64,000 nt of DNA, taken from positions 26,572,391-26,636,390 of the forward strand of contig CM032126.1 of assembly GCA_018894105.1 (NCBI GenBank), read 5' to 3'. How positions within the stretch are numbered: the stretch's first letter is position 1; each line of letters opens with the position of its first letter. Positions 57,960 to 64,000 of the stretch are shown piece after piece. The notes below the pieces were generated by a model. That model saw only the letters and a list, made by a program, of their open reading frames with translations. It ran no database searches and was not told the origin of the DNA. The stretch is from Jacaranda mimosifolia. Its lineage: Eukaryota > Streptophyta > Magnoliopsida > Lamiales > Bignoniaceae. A program made the position numbers and the translations under genes.

Positions 57960-60900
57960 TGATTCTTTGCTATTTCAGTCAATTAGATCTACTCATAGGA
58001 CATAATGCATATAGTGTATTCTTTGGTGGTCTAGTCTCTATAAATGGCATGGTTGTATAGAAAGCCTGGTTTTAAAAAAAAATCTTATTTTTTTTTGGTT
58101 TTCTGTGGTTATTTTATTACTGATTATTCTATTTTTTTCTTGTAGCTCAGCACATGGTGATGAAGTTGAATACATACTATGATGAACCTTATGTGCATGT
58201 AATTTTTCTGAACATGGTCCACATATTTTTATTCTGGTAAACAATATTATTTGCTTTATTATATAATCTGGTGCTAGATTGGAAAAAATCTTATTATATG
58301 CAGAAATTAAGTATATGTTATATGTTGTTATATGTTACAATACACATGTTGGTTACTTGAACTGATTGGGATACATGTTAACCTATATGTTTTGCTCTAA
58401 TATATATTTTTGGTGATGTTCTTGATTCATATATTTTTCCCTTAATTTGAGTATTTAATTGATTTAGTCTTTGTACAATTATTTAATATGTTAGTGGCTC
58501 ATTCAATGGTTAGGGATCAGATTATCCAAATTAGAGGGCAATTATGTTGCATCCTTCTTTCTATGCTACGGTTTTGTTTGTCTAGGTTAATTTCATATGT
58601 ACCTATCTATGACAAAATGGCAAGCTTGAAGCCAAATAGGTAGTATTGACAATTATTCTCTTGAATTATGAAGCAAGCTTTTGCTCTTTTTTATTTAAGG
58701 CTGCCAAACAGCACTGCACACATCAGATCACACCACTTTACTCCCAACCACACCAACTACCGATTCTGCAAAGCATTCAAGTCTTTAATTGGTTAAGCTT
58801 TCTAGTTATAAAATAGCTTGCAGTGGCTTGAATATGTCTCAAAACATTCACTGATATCAAAATATTTACTAGTGAGAAAAAATTTCTCAAGTTTTACATG
58901 GCACACGAGCACAATGGTGGAGGGAAAGACATCTTGTTGGGGGGACAATTTGAGTGAGCATCAATTAGGAGTATGGCTTTGTAAAAGAGAGGTTTTGACA
59001 CCATCACACTCAACTTGTTTCATTTCACCAGTGAATACCCCTACTTGTTGTTTACTTTGCCTTTTGTACCTCTTGGCAGTTGTTTCACTTGATGTTGCTT
59101 GTATAATTTGAATATATGTTTTACTTGATGCTTTTATGTTTGAGTGATTATGCTACTGCCATGATGTGCAACAAAAGTAATGGATTCTATTAGCAATTTT
59201 TTGAGTGATTAAGGTTATATTTTTATTGTTTGTGGTATACCTTTCTTACCTTAACATGTAGTAATGGCATGATGACTGGGGTTTCTCCACCCAATGAGTG
59301 GAGAAATAAGTTCGTACCTCCTTGGTTGCTTGTAGGAAATATGGTTTTCGTAGAACATTTTTGTTCTCCAATAATCCTCAACTCACATGTTGATTTGTGA
59401 GATGAAATGGCATTGTTTACAAACTCCACTTTTTTAGTGCATGTATTTTTGTTAAAATATGAAAGTCCACATGTGCTTGATAGTAAGTTTTTCACATTAG
59501 TTGGGTAGGTTTTGTGGGTCTAGGATGTCCATACAGTTAAGGCACAGCCATATTTTTATGCTTGTTTTTTAGTTATGCTATGTAGTCTTTTATTTGTCAT
59601 GTTATCACCCCCAATATGGACACAATTAGTTTTACTCCTTTTTGTTCAAATTTTTAGTTGCATACCACTTTTATCCATCTTCTTTGTCTGATCAATTACA
59701 AAATATGTCATGTTTTGTGGTTCTTAATTTTACACCACTAAGTATTGTCTCAAGTTGTCCTTGGTAGTGCGAGGTAATGTCTTGCATGTATCACAGCCTA
59801 ATGTTCTGTCATTAACCACTTTCGAGCAGTAAAAACATCACATTTTTAATGAAAGTCTCTAGAGTTACTACATATGTAAAGGGGTCTTAAAAGGCATTCA
59901 AAATGGAATTGGTCATTTTTTATGCATTTGGGATGATAACTACAATAAATTTAGGGGATTTAATGGCATATTTTGGGGTATGACTAATTTTTGTATCATC
60001 CCCCTGAGTGCTCTAATCCAATATTTCAACTATATTTTCAATTTTTCAGTTGAACGTAAAGTTGAATTGAGTTGTGATAAAGGGCAACTGCTATGATTTA
60101 TGGATATTATGGGAACCATGCTATATTTTTTTTCATTAATTAGACACACAGGTATCAGATTAAGGCCATAATTTTTTGCTATTTTTATGGATGTATTGTG
60201 GCATATTATGGATATAATTTTTTAAATGGCAGTCTTCAGAACTTGTTTTGTTATGGCAGTACATTATGGCAACATTATGCTTCCTATTTTTTTAAGCTCA
60301 TTTTTGTTACTATAAACACTTATTGTTTTTTGCTTATAGTTTTGTAGTTTTGCTAATTATTTGTCAAGTTTCTTAATCCAATTCAATCATTGTTCTAGCA
60401 TAATTTATCTTAGAAATTCTATATAAAGCAGAATTGACATATGTTAAGTTTGAAAACATATTATTAATGAATAAATAAAATAATTGAAAATTTAGAATAT
60501 TATCATAACATTAATCCACATTAATTTGAATTAAAAAAATTTACGCACACCACTGAAATTTTTTACAAATAAATAAAAACTTAGTTGTCCACTTTAAAAA
60601 TTTTATGCCTACTACTTAAATTTGAAGAATTGAAGAGCTTTTCTCTTTTAAAATATTGTAATGGACTCAGAATCTCACCCACTTAATAGTTTTCACTTTT
60701 TTTATTTTATTGTTAAGGAATTGAAGAGACTCATTTAGACTATATTAATAAAGAACAAATGTTTAGAGTTAAGGCTCTAAAGAACATATGTTACAGTGAT
60801 AAGTAAGTAACAAATTCAAATAAAGGATCGGTATAGATAAAGTATTAATTTTGTTGCCACACTAAAAAATATGGAAATTTACTAAATATGATCAAACATA

Positions 60901-61030
60901 ATTTGATTTACATGTAACATATAAAATATAATAGAGGTTATGATTATAAGGTTAGGTGAAGTTAGATTAATTGACCTTTCAACTGAAATTCTTCCCCTAA
61001 TGGTATATTCATAAACTTTATGAAAATCGA
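57960..61030. other. Non-coding interior of the Harbinger-like element
   Basis: No protein domain is recognised. The composition is AT-rich with short open frames only, such as 58818-59111 and 59223-59495, that lack family features. It may include leader and intron sequence or nested repeats. Confidence 0.35.
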
Positions 61031-61039
61031 TATATGTGA

Positions 61040-62000
61040 TGACATTTAGATGGACCCCAGGGGAAACGAAGCATCATCCGTTCCTAATGTCAGTTCAACA
61101 AGGGCTGCCGACACTCGATGGCCAATCAAGATGAAAAACTTTTGCTTGAACTTGCATACGAGGGCTTTACATAGGAGCAGCTCTTAACTACTACCTTATC
61201 GCCTTTCATATGGAACCAAATATGCAACATGCTAAATAAGAGGTTGTACCCAATACAAGGTTACATAGTCCAGCAGTCCAAGACCAATTGGTGTAGGTTC
61301 CGTGTCGTATGGCTATTGTTTCATCGATTGGTCACCAGTGAGATGAGTTTGGAATGGGACTAGAGAAGAATACTGTCACGGGCCCACCAGACCATATGCA
61401 GCAATGGGCCATGGTAATTATTTTTATTAACTACTTAATAAGATAAAAATGAATAATACTAAAATCACTTAATAGGTTTATGATTTATACCATATTTACC
61501 AAAATTCTAGGAGAATCCCGACCATGCATATTTCCTTGATCATGGGTTGCCCCATTATGATTACTATACGGAGATGTTCCAATCTAGTCTAGCCACAGGT
61601 TCGTAGTCCAGATCCTCAACGCCATCACATTCATCACATTCATCAGGCGATTACAATCGACCAAGGAGATCATCCAGTCGCGAAGAGGACTTAATGGATA
61701 TAGTCGAAAGTAGAGGAGAATCATCTCATAGAAGAAAGGTAAACCCTGTGGTTGAGAAGATGCCCATTTATCGTTGGCTCTAGACAAATGGGATAACAAG
61801 ATAGAGGCCAAGAGTACTATAATTGGGGCTAATGCGGAGAAATCTATTGATTTGTGCATCAAGGCATTGTGTTGGATGGATGGTCTGCCCCAATAGCCTT
61901 TTTGGCAAGGCAATTAATACTTTGAAAAGCTCCACTATGAGATCACTTTTCAATAAGCTTGATGATCGTGAGAAGTGAATTTAGGTTGAGTTGTTAGTAG
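61040..62000 (+). pseudogene. Harbinger Myb/SANT-like protein gene
   Basis: Near 61050 the sequence gives MDPRGNEAS. A Myb/SANT-like DNA-binding domain follows in shifted frames: KLLLELAYEGFT, FIWNQICNMLNKR, VQQSKTNWCRFRVVWLLFHR and LEWD. After an AT-rich intron-like gap (about 61415-61500) come NPDHAYFLDHGLPHYDYYTE and MFQSSLATGS, typical of the end of this domain, and a Ser-rich linker. The C-terminal part near 61930-61990 reads LFNKLDDREK. In PIF/Harbinger elements this protein helps the transposase reach the nucleus and bind DNA. Several stops make this copy non-functional. Confidence 0.7.
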
Positions 62001-62236
62001 ACGAGTGATGAGGATTCCATCTATGACCTGATCTAGTATCTATTGATTTTCCCAGTATCTTATTATATTGTTGCTTTATTGAACAATTTGCCTTTGTTGT
62101 TTTAGACTTTACTTAATTTTTTTGTAGACTTCCTTGTCCTTAGATATGTTATGGATTACTATTCGTTATTATATTCTATGCCACTAACTTATTAATATAT
62201 GCATTTAGTAGAGGTACTTTTATTATATTAGTACTT

Positions 62237-63659
62237 GTGACATTGAATGATTCTTATAATGATTTTCTCATGGGAATTCACCGACGGATGGCGAAAGTGA
62301 GGGGAGCCCAAGTACCCCAGGATCCAATATCTCTAAAAGATATGAGGAACTCTTTATTGTCACTAAAAGTGATTGCCCCAAACTTGTTGCATGAGAAAAT
62401 ACCATGCAATAGTTCTTCCTTCCAAGGATTGGATTAGGTTGGTGAAGTCCTTAATGGCTACGATGGAAGGTTCTTTGACAACATAAGAATGACAAAACCC
62501 ACCTTTTAGGCATTAGTAGACATGTTAACATCTCGAGGCCTATTGGAACAGTCAAAATACTCAAAGGCGTCGATACTTGAAGAAGTTGCTATGTTTATAT
62601 ACATCGTTGGAATGCACCAATGACAGAAAACAACAATCGAAAGCTCCCAACACTCGCTCGAACAGTGAATTGACACGTTAAAAGGGTTTTACGAGCTTTA
62701 AACTACCTAGCACCCGAGGTAATATACAACCCTAACTTTGATAAAGTTCCTCAATAATTCAAAATAATCCAAACTTCTTCCTTATTTTTAGGTATTACCT
62801 CATAAGGAAAAGTTCAAATTATTAAATGAAAATAAACAGGATCGAATATGTATTTCATAGTACTTATTTATCTATGAACAAGGAGCTATTGGTAAACTAG
62901 ATGTTACTCTTATCTCAGCATGGGTACTAGCCAATAGAAAGAATACATACCATTCACGGAAAGGTCATACCTGCCAAAACATTCTTGGCATATGTGATTT
63001 CACACGATGTTCACATACATGCACGCTACGTGGAAGGGTAGTGCAAATGATGCCAGGGTCTTATTCAATGCAATTCAAAACTCTCCATCCTTCCCATTTC
63101 CTCCACTAGGTGAAACAACGATTAATTACTGATTTATCATAATTTTAGTTGCCAAACAATAGCTTTTTCATCCATGCCTTCACAATATATACTTATAGGT
63201 TCATTAATAGTCATGTCTTTAATTTATTTTAGGAAAATACTACCCTTTTGATGTCGGATACACAAATTATATGTACTTTCTGGAGCCTTATAGATAATCT
63301 CATTACCACCTGGATGAATTTAGAGGAAATGTAATGTATAACAAGTCCCAGGAGATATTCAATCATGCACATTCTAGATTGAAGAATGCAATTAAGAGAT
63401 GTTTTGGGGTTTTGAAAAAGTGATTCCCAATCCTTTCTTGGGGAATGCCAAATGATTTTCTCAACCATCAAACTAACCCAGTCATTGCCTATTGTGTTTT
63501 GCATAATTTCATCAGAAAATTCAGTTAGGTTGATCAAATATTCAACAAGCCCTTTACTCAGAAAGAAATAGATTGATACACTTTTTATCACAAAAACTAT
63601 CCTAGTCAAGAAAAAATAAATACACAGGTGGCATTTAGGGATCAAATAGCGTAGTGAAC
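62237..63659 (+). pseudogene. PIF/Harbinger DDE transposase
   Basis: The N-terminal part gives NIRMTKPTF, LVDMLTSRGLLEQSKYSKAS and ILEEVAMFIYIVGMHQ. Likely introns are 62792-62882 and 63110-63232, both GT...AG, and joining the flanks restores family sequence. The core shows GAIGKLD, where GAIDGTH is usual (first Asp lost), then SRKGHTCQNILGICDF, WKGSANDARVL (second Asp kept), GKYYPFDVGYTN, HLDEF and AIKRCFGVLKK, where IERTFG is usual (Glu replaced by Lys). The end reads VIAYCVLHNFIRKF. Stops and a frameshift near 63000 add to the loss. The minus-strand open frame at 63229-63645 is its shadow. Confidence 0.85.
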
Positions 63660-64000
63660 GTGGGACGCGAGCAGGAACTAGGCTCGATCTGTTTGTTTGA
63701 TTATGTGGTGTTTGACTTCTACTGTACCTATTATACTGTCTTTGCTTTATGTATTATGTAGACCTGTATTATTGTAATTATGCATGTTTATATTCTTTCT
63801 GTCCATGTGATATCGTTATGTACGCTTGTTATTTATGGAAGTGATGTTATTATGCTTGTTTCAAACATTCCTAATTTTCTTGTTCAATTAAAAGCAAATT
63901 ATGTATATAAAAATATATTTTACATTCATTGGTTCCATTTAGTTTTTGTGACTCATGTCAGCTAAAGTGGGAACCCAGAACCCGCCGTTATGCATGTGTA
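63660..64000. other. Downstream of the transposase
   Basis: No terminal inverted repeat matching 57206 is seen before the window ends, so the right end of the transposon should lie beyond 64000. Confidence 0.4.

Larger units (their letters stand above)
57206..64000 (+). mobile_element. PIF/Harbinger transposon, decayed, right end outside window
   Basis: GGGCTTGTTTGGTTGCAAAC at 57206 resembles PIF/Harbinger (Tourist-type) termini. Both proteins of this superfamily follow in the same direction: a Myb/SANT-like protein (about 61040-62000) and a DDE transposase (62237-63659). The left boundary is inferred from the motif alone, since no target duplication can be tested without the other end. The 3.5 kb between terminus and genes holds a tandem repeat and no other recognised gene. 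Confidence 0.55.

Noticed and set aside
63229..63645. 138-codon minus-strand open frame
   Set aside because: The plus strand carries the Harbinger transposase C-terminal motifs over the same bases; the minus frame is a shadow.

Overview
The window is repeat-dense, AT-rich DNA from a flowering plant, probably a eudicot. The evidence is Ty1/copia and Ty3/gypsy elements of the Athila and Tat lineages, a TRIM element, Mutator-, hAT- and PIF/Harbinger-type DNA transposons, and one spliced host gene with plant splice sites. I cannot name the species. No bacterial genes, rRNA, tRNA or CRISPR array were seen.

Layout. 1-107: right end of a MITE. 108-3743: a decayed minus-strand Ty1/copia element. 4146-4692: a TRIM retrotransposon with three LTRs in tandem. 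4732-17743: a minus-strand Athila-like Ty3/gypsy element that has lost RT, RNase H and most of integrase. Its 3' LTR is split by a Mutator-like transposon (5912-7628). Its 5' LTR is split by two unrelated solo LTRs (13265-14528 and 14930-17723). 18050-18365: a MITE flanked by a short direct duplication. 19558-38292: a plus-strand solo LTR of the Tat lineage, split after its first 32 bp by a minus-strand Tat array of about 17.9 kb (19590-37525). The array reads LTR, internal domain 1, LTR, internal domain 2, truncated LTR. 40233-41898: an apparently intact three-exon RING-H2 gene on the minus strand. 43034-44709: a second copy of the Mutator-like family. 45180-45954: a small hAT element with a perfect 8-bp target duplication. 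46260-56059: a plus-strand Tat element with both LTRs. 56380-57205: CACTA-like subterminal repeats. 57206 to the window end: a decayed PIF/Harbinger transposon with a Myb/SANT-like gene and a DDE transposase gene.

How the parts work together. The only gene likely to serve the plant is the RING-H2 E3 ligase. Everything else is mobile DNA, and every transposon protein seen is broken by stops or frameshifts or is truncated. The most unusual structure is in the Tat elements. Each of the three internal domains carries, between pol and the 3' LTR, a gene on the opposite strand to gag-pol. It has a serine-rich start, a domain resembling Pfam Transposase_28, a coiled-coil part and a conserved tail. 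In the two array copies it also has plausible introns. Target-site duplications at most boundaries allow the nesting order to be read directly.
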